Positions 1 to 4,955 of a stretch of DNA of 5,359 nt are shown piece by piece (position 1 is the stretch's first letter; each line of letters begins with the position of its first letter). Source of the stretch: Propionibacteriaceae bacterium (lineage in GTDB: Bacteria > Actinomycetota > Actinomycetes > Propionibacteriales > Propionibacteriaceae). The stretch spans positions 1-5,359 of the forward strand of contig JAJTCL010000446.1 of the NCBI GenBank assembly GCA_021323255.1. The letters run 5' to 3'. A program made the position numbers and the translations under genes. The notes under the pieces were generated by a model. It had not been told where the DNA came from. It searched no databases and saw only the letters and a list, made by a program, of their open reading frames with translations.

Positions 1-533
1 TCGCGTGTGACTTGCCCTCGCGGTACCCGCTCGCCGAGGTGGACGCGACCCGTGCCGGGGTCGTTGGTGAGCCCGCCGGGGCGTACGACGGTCGCGTCGA
101 GCCCGCTCGCGCGCACCGCGTCATCCGCGCGACCCTTCGCACGCTGGTACACGCTGAATGTGTCGTCGCCGGGCAGGTCGGGGTCCGCCCCCATACTGCT
201 GACGATCACGTAACGGCCGACCCCGGCCTGCTTCGCCGCGGCGATCAGCTTCACTGCACCGCCGTAGTCCATCGTCTCTTTCCGCGCCGGCCCACTTCCG
301 GGACCGGCGCCCGCGGCGAACACGACGGCATCGGCGCCGGCTATCGCCTGGGCGACGTCGTCCTCGCTCACGTGCTCGAGGTCAACCACTGCTGGCTCGG
401 CGCCGGCGCGCCTGACGTCGTCGGCGTGGTCGGGGTTGCGGATCAGGGCAACGACCTCATCGCCGCGGCGGGACAAGACCTCGGCGAGGCGCAGAGCGAT
501 CTGGCCGTGTCCTCCGGCGATGGCTACTCGCAT
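1..533 (-). CDS. NAD(P)-binding SDR-type oxidoreductase/epimerase-like protein, 3' end cut by window
   Basis: This frame is open from an ATG at 533 to the window edge, giving 177 complete codons with no stop, so the C-terminus (probably a few tens of residues) is missing. The protein begins MRVAIAGGHGQIA, a beta strand followed by the GGxGxxA dinucleotide-binding loop at residues 7-13 of an atypical short-chain dehydrogenase (NAD(P)H-binding, PF13460-like). Further Rossmann features follow: VVFAAGAG at 70-77, YVIVSSMGA at 108-116, a YxxxK pair (Y129, K133), and TVVRPGGLT at 148-156. Such proteins bind NAD(P) in the cytosol; many are poorly characterised reductases or redox sensors, and no substrate can be inferred here. 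The start is chosen because the Rossmann strand begins immediately after it; the Shine-Dalgarno is weak (TAGGG about 10 bases upstream). It is divergent from the possible small ORF at 735. Confidence 0.9.
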   Translation of the reverse strand, partial: MRVAIAGGHGQIALRLAEVLSRRGDEVVALIRNPDHADDVRRAGAEPAVVDLEHVSEDDVAQAIAGADAVVFAAGAGPGSGPARKETMDYGGAVKLIAAAKQAGVGRYVIVSSMGADPDLPGDDTFSVYQRAKGRADDAVRASGLDATVVRPGGLTNDPGTGRVHLGERVPRGQVTR

Positions 534-678
534 GGACCTAACCCTACGAGCTTCATTCCGACTGCCGGCACGCAACGCCGTGGCGCGCTTGGGCTGTAAA
601 GCGGCGGATCCAATGCGTTGAGTATCGCGGGCCGGCGGCCTCGGGTGGCAGGCACCCATTCGGGGGACCGGCAATCTC

Positions 679-735
679 GGGGGCCTCGGGAGCTCCCTGT
701 GTCCGGCACGGAATGTCTGGAAAGGAGGAGCCCCC
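679..735 (+). other. GC-rich leader with possible stem around a strong Shine-Dalgarno
   Basis: The stretch between the divergent SDR gene and the small ORF is rich in short inverted repeats. GGGGGC at 679-684 can pair with GCCCCC at 730-735. Between them lie a 10-bp palindrome GGGAGCTCCC (688-697) and the Shine-Dalgarno AGGAGG (723-728). If the long pairing forms, the ribosome binding site sits in its loop right beside the stem, next to the likely start of the small ORF. This could be a translational control structure or simply chance in GC-rich DNA. No known riboswitch class is recognised. Confidence 0.2.
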
Positions 736-869
736 TGATTAGGTTCATTCGTCTGGCAGCCGCCGCCGTCGTGAACTACGTGTTGGTCTGGCTGCCGATA
801 GTGGGGCAGGCCGGTATCACGGTCGCGTTGTCGAGTGACCCACGGGACGCCGCGCACCTCTGCTTCTGA
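735..869 (+). CDS. possible small hydrophobic protein with non-standard start codon
   Basis: An AAAGGAGG Shine-Dalgarno (721-728) is followed at good spacing by an open frame that ends with TGA at 867-869. The codons at normal distance are CTG at 735 (6 bases after GGAGG) or ATT at 738 (9 bases after); a GTG at 771 is too far away. From CTG the product has 44 residues: a short basic start (IRFIR), a hydrophobic stretch (AAAAVVNYVLVWLPIVGQAGITVAL) that could span the membrane once, and a polar tail ending AHLCF. The same frame is open upstream from an ATG at 618, but that N-terminal part looks like random GC-rich translation and would place the SD inside the gene. I do not recognise a family. 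It could be a real small membrane protein, a remnant, or chance. Confidence 0.35.
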   Translation: MIRFIRLAAAAVVNYVLVWLPIVGQAGITVALSSDPRDAAHLCF

Positions 870-876
870 GAATGAC

Positions 877-905
877 TCGTGCAACGGTGTGTCCGTCGTG
901 CAACG
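877..905. repeat. 10-bp direct repeat TCGTGCAACG, two copies
   Basis: TCGTGCAACG occurs at 877-886 and again at 896-905, a 19-base period, just after the stop of the possible small ORF and upstream of nothing on the plus strand. Two identical sites about two helical turns apart resemble a tandem regulator-binding site. No gene start is nearby on the plus strand, so its role is unclear. Confidence 0.35.
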
Positions 906-930
906 CCTAGGGCAGGCCGAGCATCGGACG

Positions 931-947
931 CGTTCCCGCTGGGAACG
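931..947. repeat. perfect short inverted repeat (hairpin)
   Basis: CGTTCCC (931-937) and GGGAACG (941-947) are separated by GCT, forming a 7-bp stem with a 3-base loop; one further G-T pair is possible outside. It lies 60 bases after the stop of the possible small ORF. It could end that transcript, though no T-run follows, or it could be a dyad operator. Confidence 0.35.
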
Positions 948-1020
948 TCAGCCCTTCAGTGAATGCCTTCTGACGTGCCACAGCTGACCATCGGCAGGGG
1001 CCGATGAGACATTGACATAA

Positions 1021-1060
1021 GGCTGGTGGATCGCCGCGATTGGACGGCGCTCCACCAGCC
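1021..1060 (-). terminator. stem-loop terminator of the csp gene
   Basis: GGCTGGTGGA (1021-1030) is perfectly complementary to TCCACCAGCC (1051-1060). After one mismatch the stem continues with CGCCG (1032-1036) pairing CGGCG (1045-1049), closing an 8-base loop. This long stem begins 11 bases after the csp stop codon. The minus strand beyond it has only a weak T-rich stretch, which is usual for actinobacterial intrinsic terminators. Confidence 0.75.
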
Positions 1061-1071
1061 GGCCAAGCTAA

Positions 1072-1275
1072 TTAAATAGCGCGGACCTTGTCCGCCTGAG
1101 CACCCTTGGGGCCCTGGGTTGTGTCGAACTCCACGCGCTGGCCTTCATCGAGCGACCGATAACCGGACGACTCGATCGCGGTGTAGTGGACGAACACGTC
1201 AGGGCCGCCTCCATCTACCGCGATGAAGCCGAAGCCCTTTTCGCCGTTGAACCACTTGACGGTTCCTTGTGCCAT
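1072..1275 (-). CDS. CspA-family cold-shock protein
   Basis: This encodes a complete 67-residue single-domain cold-shock protein, the usual length for actinobacterial CspA/CspB-type proteins. It is an OB-fold nucleic-acid chaperone in the cytoplasm that binds single-stranded RNA/DNA and melts RNA structure, often induced by cold or growth arrest. It starts MAQGTVKWFNGEKGFGF; RNP1 (KGFGFI) is at 13-18 and RNP2 (VFVHY) at 27-31, both with the expected aromatic residues, and the C-terminus reads QADKVRAI. The ATG at 1275 is supported by a clear AGGAGA Shine-Dalgarno upstream on the minus strand (within 1283-1289). A longer reading of this frame up to 1401 adds an unrelated N-terminus and is not credible. 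The gene stands alone with a strong terminator hairpin. Which paralogue it is cannot be decided, so no symbol is given. Confidence 0.97.
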   Translation of the reverse strand: MAQGTVKWFNGEKGFGFIAVDGGGPDVFVHYTAIESSGYRSLDEGQRVEFDTTQGPKGAQADKVRAI

Positions 1276-1721
1276 GAAAATATCTCCTAGCATCCCGAGG
1301 TCGCACCTCACGACTCTCGACTGCTGTCGAACGCCAGACATTGCCAACGCCCACGCAAAACTCCCGGGAACGTAGCACTGACCACGACACAAGACTTGCA
1401 ACAGCGCCTCAAGTGTGTCACATCTTCCTTCGCAGCTTGGTCAGAAGCAATGTTGCTGGACGCTTTCGTAGGTGCCGTCAGCGCCTCACGGCGCCCGTCG
1501 ACCGTGAGGTCCACATCCATCGACGGCGACGGTCACCAACGTTGAACTGGTCTCGTGATCATCGCCGGCCGTCGGGAGAGTAAAGAACTGAGCCATGGTT
1601 TCCAAGGAGGCGGCTTCTCAGGCTTCCGGGTTGCCCGGGTACGCGGCATCGATGCTCCGGAGCTCAGTGCGCGGTGGCCTAGCTCCGATCATGGACGGTA
1701 CGCGGCCAACACTGCCGCTGT
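1276..1721. other. non-coding stretch upstream of csp
   Basis: No convincing gene is seen in these 446 bases on either strand. The part nearest csp holds its Shine-Dalgarno and presumably its promoter and 5' leader, but I cannot pick a promoter with confidence. Several frames are open for 35-80 codons, yet none has a good start context, recognisable composition or family resemblance. The right end runs up to the stop of the SRPBCC gene, with no strong terminator hairpin found. Confidence 0.6.
1484..1509. repeat. 8-bp perfect inverted repeat
   Basis: CCTCACGG (1484-1491) and CCGTGAGG (1502-1509) are separated by 10 bases. It lies about 210 bases upstream of the csp start. It could be an operator, a hairpin in a long csp leader, or a weak terminator. 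A related GCGCCTCA sequence occurs at 1404-1411 as well as overlapping the left arm. Confidence 0.35.
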
Positions 1722-2093
1722 TTACTCCCGAGTGAAGGTGGCGGCGAACGCGTCGAGCTGGCCGCTGTCCGCCCTGCGGATGGCAGACCTGATCAGCGGG
1801 CTGAGCAGCCGAACTGGACCGGTCATACTGCAGTCGGCCAAGAGGCGCACGCGCGTCCCATCGCCGTACCCCGAACACTTGTAGACGTAATCTGCCGTCA
1901 CCCCGCCCTGAACGGACCTCAGGGTGATGCTGCGCCCTGGGTTGAGTGCGGCGATCTGCCCGGTGCGCTCCTTACCCCGAGTGGTGAAGATCAGCGTCGT
2001 GCCGATCTCGGTTGGACCCCGGTCGATCAGGCGCGCCCACACCACATCAACCGAACGGTCGATGGTGGTATCGGCGGTGAACACCTCAGTCAT
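1722..2093 (-). CDS. SRPBCC / polyketide cyclase-like protein, apparently shortened
   Basis: This encodes 123 residues resembling the SRPBCC (START-like, polyketide_cyc2) fold, a helix-grip cavity that binds hydrophobic ligands; the ligand is unknown. The opening VFTADTTIDRSVDVVWARLID (3-23) matches the first strand and helix. GPTEIGTTLIFTTRGKERTGQIAAL, ITLRSVQGGVTADYVYKC and TRVRLLADCSMTGP fit the following strands, and the long C-terminal helix carries LLSPLIRSAIRRADSGQLDAF. Family members normally have about 20 residues (a W/P-rich segment) between the first helix and the GPTxxGT strand; here LID runs directly into RGPTEIG, suggesting an in-frame deletion. The ATG lies one base after the regulator's TGA, so translation is probably coupled; GAAGGG upstream can serve as SD. 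It is likely functionally linked to that regulator. Confidence 0.8.
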   Translation of the reverse strand: MTEVFTADTTIDRSVDVVWARLIDRGPTEIGTTLIFTTRGKERTGQIAALNPGRSITLRSVQGGVTADYVYKCSGYGDGTRVRLLADCSMTGPVRLLSPLIRSAIRRADSGQLDAFAATFTRE

Positions 2094-2094
2094 C

Positions 2095-2977
2095 TCAGCC
2101 CTTCAGATCGTCTGATCTCCCACGCTGGGCCCTGCGAGGCCCGATGGATCGGACGAACTTCACCTCGTCTCGGGCACGAATCCCGGCCGAGGTGGCTGCT
2201 TCGGTTCGGTCGTAGCTCGAGCGTTGGGCGGCGAGATACTCCGACGGCGTAACTCCGGTGTGGCGCTTGAAGTCCCGGATCAGGTGGGCTTGGTCGGACC
2301 ATCCCAGCTCCGCCGCCTCATCCGCCCACCCCACCGACCCGTGGACGTCGATCTCCTCAAGCAGCCGGCGCATCCGCAGGATGCGGGCGAGCGTTCGCGG
2401 GCTCAGACCGACCTGGTCGGTGAACTGTCGGTCAAGGTGACCGTGGCTCACCCCGAGCCCTGCAGCAATGTCAGCAATCGGACGGGTAGGTTCCGCCGAG
2501 AGCTGCCGGACCGCAGCCTCGCAGCGCGCGAAGGCGTGACGGTCGAACGGTCCTGGCGTCCTGAGGGTGGCTTCGACGACATCCAGGGCCGCTACCGGTG
2601 TTCGGCATGTCATCAGCTCGCGTCGCAAGCCGGCGGCCCTCGGCCATACCTGCAACAGGTCCACAACACGACCCCGCAGAGTTACCGGTGCGAGCCCGAG
2701 AGCGGGCCGGCAGCCGAGCGGGGTGGTGACGATCCCGACGCAGAACGTCACGCCCTGAGGCTCGTTGACGATCGGTCGGTCGTGCGGCCCCGATGAGGAA
2801 GCCAGCGTCGGCGACCAGCGCAGTGCCCTCACCGACCGGGGTCTGCCGGATGGGGTCGCCGAGGACGACGGCCGCGACGGTCGACCCGGTGGGAGCTATA
2901 CGCTCGCGGACCCCTGCGATACGACCGCGCGCGAACCAGATCCACTCGACGAAGGTCCGATGTCTCCACGACAGCAA
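2095..2977 (-). pseudogene. AraC-family transcriptional regulator, split by a one-base frameshift
   Basis: Two overlapping minus-strand frames together make one AraC-type regulator. The upstream frame gives the N-terminal sensor domain (VEWIWFARGRIAG, RERIAPTGSTVAAVVLGDP, ending GFLIG). The downstream frame continues exactly where it should with PHDRPIVNEP, a domain resembling the DUF6597-type N-terminus. It ends with a two-helix-turn-helix AraC DNA-binding domain: IADIAAGLGVSHGHLDRQF, then ADEAAELGWSDQAHLIRDFKRHTGVTPSEYL. The break is at the C run 2788-2791; removing one base rejoins the frames into about 293 residues. The start is uncertain: TTG at 2977 is used here, while the frame stays open to an ATG at 3124. 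As written the gene is broken, by true mutation or a homopolymer sequencing error. It is co-directional with the SRPBCC gene (1-base gap) and divergent from the protease gene. Confidence 0.85.
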
Positions 2978-3153
2978 CTGACTCTGATCCGGGGTCGAGA
3001 ACGAACGACTCGCCGGCGACAGGTGCAGAACATTACGGGGATCCCGCCTGGTGGCATGGGAGAAATCCGCCCTGCATTCCGGGGGTCTGCCAGCTAGGGG
3101 TTCGAAGCCTTTGCCCGCGATCATGAAATCGGGTCAACAACCCCCAAGGACAG

Positions 3154-3158
3154 AAAGG
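3154..3158 (+). promoter_or_regulatory. ribosome binding site of the CPBP protease gene
   Basis: AAAGG, within AGAAAGG, lies 5 bases before the ATG at 3164. A second purine-rich AAGGA at 3146-3150 is further away. This site supports the ATG at 3164 as the true start. Confidence 0.6.
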
Positions 3159-3163
3159 CTGTC

Positions 3164-3958
3164 ATGTCTGTTATCCGTCGACATCCCGTCATCACTTTCT
3201 TTCTCCTCGCCTACGCTCTCAGCTGGGGCGCGATTCCCTGGCAGAGTTTCTTCGCCCCCGGCGTGCTGGTCGCGGCATTGATCGTGGTGTCCCTGACAGA
3301 GGGCGTCGCCGGGCTCCGGGCCATGGGGTCGCGTTTGATCCGCTGGCGGGTCAGCTGGATCTGGTACGCGCTCGCACTCGCCGTGCCGCTGGCCGTCCCG
3401 TTCGCCTCCATAGGCCTGAACATCGCCTTTGGCGCACCCGTCCCGGACATCGCCGAGTTCAATGTTTGGTACGGCCTGCCGATGGCGATTGCCATCAACA
3501 TGGTCTACCCCCTCAACGCGCAACTCCCGGAGGAGGCGAGCTTCCGAGGCTGGGCTCAGCCCAAGCTGCAGACCACCCGGACACCACTGGCGGCCACCGT
3601 GTGGATGGCCATCGGGGTCACCATCTGGCATATCCCGTTTTTTGTTATGCCGTACTTCGGGTCCAGCCCGATCGAGGCGCTCCCCACCATCGCCGTAACT
3701 TTCTGGTACGCCTGGTTGTTCAACCACGCTTCAGGCAGCGCGTTGCTCACACTGATCGCGCACGCGACCAACGGCACCATTGAGACCAGTACTCTGTGGC
3801 AGGCCGGTGCCGACGCGACCCGGATGACCTGGCTCTACAGCCTGGTCTGGTGCTTGGTCGCCATCGGCTTGCTGGTCTTCAACCGTCGGTTCTGGACCAA
3901 ACCGCCGGAGTCAACTTCCGATCAGTCCGCAGCCGTAGCCTCCTCCACGAGGACGTAG
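3164..3958 (+). CDS. CPBP-family intramembrane glutamic endopeptidase (CAAX protease / Rce1-like)
   Basis: This encodes a complete 264-residue polytopic membrane protein of the CPBP family (PF02517, ABI/Rce1-like). Family members cleave peptides within the membrane; in bacteria they are linked to bacteriocin self-immunity, peptide maturation or unknown roles. All conserved motifs are visible: EEASFRG (E123, E124, R128) as the glutamate motif, H156 in the VTIWHIPFF helix as motif 2, and NHASGSALLTLIAHATNG (N187, H200, N203) as motifs 3 and 4. Hydrophobic segments lie near residues 8-24, 32-46, 66-90, 103-117, 143-163, 172-186, 188-203 and 223-240. The start has an AGAAAGG SD. It is divergent from the broken AraC regulator, which could once have controlled it, and its 3' end overlaps the convergent cyclotransferase-like gene by 37 bp. 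The hydrophilic tail after 245 is probably cytoplasmic. The substrate is unknown. Confidence 0.93.
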   Translation: MSVIRRHPVITFFLLAYALSWGAIPWQSFFAPGVLVAALIVVSLTEGVAGLRAMGSRLIRWRVSWIWYALALAVPLAVPFASIGLNIAFGAPVPDIAEFNVWYGLPMAIAINMVYPLNAQLPEEASFRGWAQPKLQTTRTPLAATVWMAIGVTIWHIPFFVMPYFGSSPIEALPTIAVTFWYAWLFNHASGSALLTLIAHATNGTIETSTLWQAGADATRMTWLYSLVWCLVAIGLLVFNRRFWTKPPESTSDQSAAVASSTRT

Positions 3959-4314
3959 ATGGACGCGTAAACCTCTCCAATTGACGTGCGAACACGGGCT
4001 ACGACGCGCTGGTAGCCAGGTCCCTCGAAGGCGTCCAGCCGTTCCCAATGAGCCGGCAGGTCGGCGGACTCGAGGACGTCAACCCTGATCTCCGAGCCGT
4101 TCGGATCAAGAACCAGTGCCGGATATCCAAGGCCGGCACCCCAGCCGGCATGGACGAGCATTCCGTTGACGTGGCCCACAAACCAGCGGCCTTCAAGCCC
4201 GTCGAGCTGATGTTGGTTGGGTCGACCCGGTGCAAGGGATCCGTACGTCGCCAAGCGATGGAGGGCCGTGTTTGCGCAACACCCACCGCCTAGCCGGCGC
4301 TGGTCTTCGTCCAC
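3922..4314 (-). CDS. gamma-glutamylcyclotransferase (AIG2-like) family protein
   Basis: This encodes 130 residues of the GGCT/AIG2 fold (PF06094-like). The substrate-loop motif YGSLAPG is at 24-30, the core includes LDGLEGRWFVGHVNG and GYPALVLDP, and the expected catalytic glutamate is E97 in LDAFEGPGYQR. Family enzymes cyclise gamma-glutamyl groups to 5-oxoproline, but many members of this YGSLAPG subgroup have no proven substrate. The start is uncertain: GTG at 4314 is used, though AGGA directly abuts it without spacing, and family proteins usually begin just before xLATYGSL, which would favour a TTG at 4254 with no clear SD. It follows the PIN/NYN-like gene by 13 bases, so the two are probably co-transcribed. 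Its 3' end overlaps the convergent protease gene by 37 bp, with no terminator hairpin evident. Confidence 0.9.
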   Translation of the reverse strand: MDEDQRRLGGGCCANTALHRLATYGSLAPGRPNQHQLDGLEGRWFVGHVNGMLVHAGWGAGLGYPALVLDPNGSEIRVDVLESADLPAHWERLDAFEGPGYQRVVARVRTSIGEVYASIYVLVEEATAAD

Positions 4315-4327
4315 TCCTGCGCCTGGG

Positions 4328-4738
4328 CTAGCGTCCGAGGTGGTGGTTCAGCCACCCGGGTCCGACGATCAGGGCCGACTCGGGAAGACGACGACGCAGC
4401 CCGCGGTCAGCCGTGACTACCAGCGGTATTCTCCCAGATGCTGTTAGCCGATTCGTCTCCTCGACGATTTCACTGTCGCCATCTCCATCAGCGCGCAGAA
4501 TTGACACGGCCTCCGGCCCCTCGATGCGCTTGGCGGCACCCTCCACGACAGCACGGATCTCCGTAATCCGCGCTGCCCCCAGTTCGGGAAGAGTGACCTC
4601 GGCACCGCTGAGAGGCTCCAGCTCAGCGAGCAGGCGAGTTGCCGCGCCTGCCCTATCGCGCCACCAGCCGTCCGGGCGCGATCCCATCACATTGGCAATG
4701 TCTACGACCAACACGAGATGCTGCGGCTCCCCGGACAT
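4328..4738 (-). CDS. PIN/NYN-like domain protein, putative RNase
   Basis: This encodes 136 residues resembling the small NYN/PIN-like proteins of actinobacteria (sometimes annotated as NTP pyrophosphohydrolase). The N-terminal strand LVLVVDIANVMGSRPDGWWRDR (8-29) carries the DxxN acidic motif (D13, N16). A middle strand holds VVEGAAK with E66, followed by an acidic DGDGDSE stretch (84-90). The segment PLVVTADRGLRRRL (105-118) has the late acidic D111, and the protein ends GPGWLNHHLG. In PIN/NYN nucleases such acidic residues bind the metal ion for RNA cleavage; activity here is inferred, not shown. The ATG at 4738 is chosen because GGGAGGAG (4747-4754) sits 8 bases upstream; a longer reading from 4783 lacks an SD. 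It is the first gene of a two-gene unit with the cyclotransferase-like gene. Confidence 0.85.
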   Translation of the reverse strand: MSGEPQHLVLVVDIANVMGSRPDGWWRDRAGAATRLLAELEPLSGAEVTLPELGAARITEIRAVVEGAAKRIEGPEAVSILRADGDGDSEIVEETNRLTASGRIPLVVTADRGLRRRLPESALIVGPGWLNHHLGR

Positions 4739-4746
4739 GTTCACGA

Positions 4747-4754
4747 CTCCTCCC
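4747..4754 (-). promoter_or_regulatory. ribosome binding site that fixes the start of the PIN/NYN-like gene
   Basis: The minus strand reads GGGAGGAG, 8 bases before the ATG at 4738. It decides against the longer in-frame start at 4783 and against the nearby in-frame GTG, which would be only 2-3 bases from the SD. Confidence 0.75.
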
Positions 4755-4883
4755 GTGTGGCGATGACCAGCCCAGCCTGCCACCCTCGCGCCGGAATCAG
4801 CCGGTGGCGACCCGCCATGGCGCGCAGAGCCGAAAGTTTCACAACTAGCTGAACGGCGTTGGGACAGGGGCCGACGGTGTTGC

Positions 4884-4932
4884 GAACACGAGACCTCACC
4901 GCTGCAGCGGTGAGCGGGTCGGTCCCGTGTTC
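4884..4932 (-). terminator. large nested inverted repeat, probable terminator of the GlsB-like gene
   Basis: The core is a perfect 20-bp palindrome at 4895-4914 (half-site CTCACCGCTG). Outside it, GAACACGAGACC (4884-4895) pairs with GGTCCCGTGTTC (4921-4932), 11 of 12 bases, with a 6-base bulge (4915-4920) on the right side. The whole can fold into a 49-base structure. It begins 23 bases after the GlsB-like stop on the minus strand and lies about 145 bases upstream of the PIN/NYN-like start. No T-run follows, as is common in actinobacteria. Because the core is symmetric it could also be an operator for the downstream PIN/NYN-like gene. Confidence 0.6.
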
Positions 4933-4955
4933 AGCGTCTCAAACAGCCCGGAGAG

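Noticed and set aside
12..599. 195-codon plus-strand open frame
   Set aside because: It is antisense to the SDR-type gene, whose minus-strand frame shows clear Rossmann motifs. GC-rich codons make the opposite strand open by chance.
618..734. N-terminal extension of the small plus-strand ORF from ATG 618
   Set aside because: Arg/Pro/Gly-rich random-looking residues with no SD before 618; the strong SD at 721-728 points to initiation further downstream.
1276..1401. Longer cold-shock protein starting at 1401
   Set aside because: The extra 42 residues match no cold-shock protein, and a good SD precedes the ATG at 1275.
1308..1520. 70-residue minus-strand ORF upstream of csp
   Set aside because: No recognisable family, no SD, and it contains the inverted repeat; more likely leader or promoter DNA.
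1595..1735. 46-codon plus-strand ORF starting ATG GTT TCC
   Set aside because: No SD at proper distance, ordinary third-position composition, and its end is antisense to the SRPBCC gene.
2224..2796. 190-codon plus-strand ORF
   Set aside because: Antisense to the AraC DNA-binding domain, which is unmistakable on the minus strand.
3060..3123. Complete tRNA gene
   Set aside because: Only a T-arm-like hairpin is present; no matching 5' acceptor strand, D-arm or anticodon arm is found upstream.
2978..3124. Start of the AraC regulator at ATG 3124 (MIAGKGFEPLAG...)
   Set aside because: The GFEP sequence comes from the T-arm-like TTCGAA hairpin and is typical of spurious translation; it would also nearly abut the divergent protease gene. 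It is not excluded, but a start nearer the domain is preferred.
3134..3727. 197-codon minus-strand ORF
   Set aside because: Antisense shadow of the CPBP protease gene; Gly/Asp/Pro-rich composition without family features.
3986..3996. GTGCGAACACG near 3990 resembling the outer arm of the 4884-4932 palindrome
   Set aside because: It lies inside the coding cyclotransferase-like gene, has no paired arm, and the match is short enough to be chance.
4413..4766. 117-codon plus-strand ORF
   Set aside because: Antisense to the PIN/NYN-like gene, whose motifs and SD are clear.
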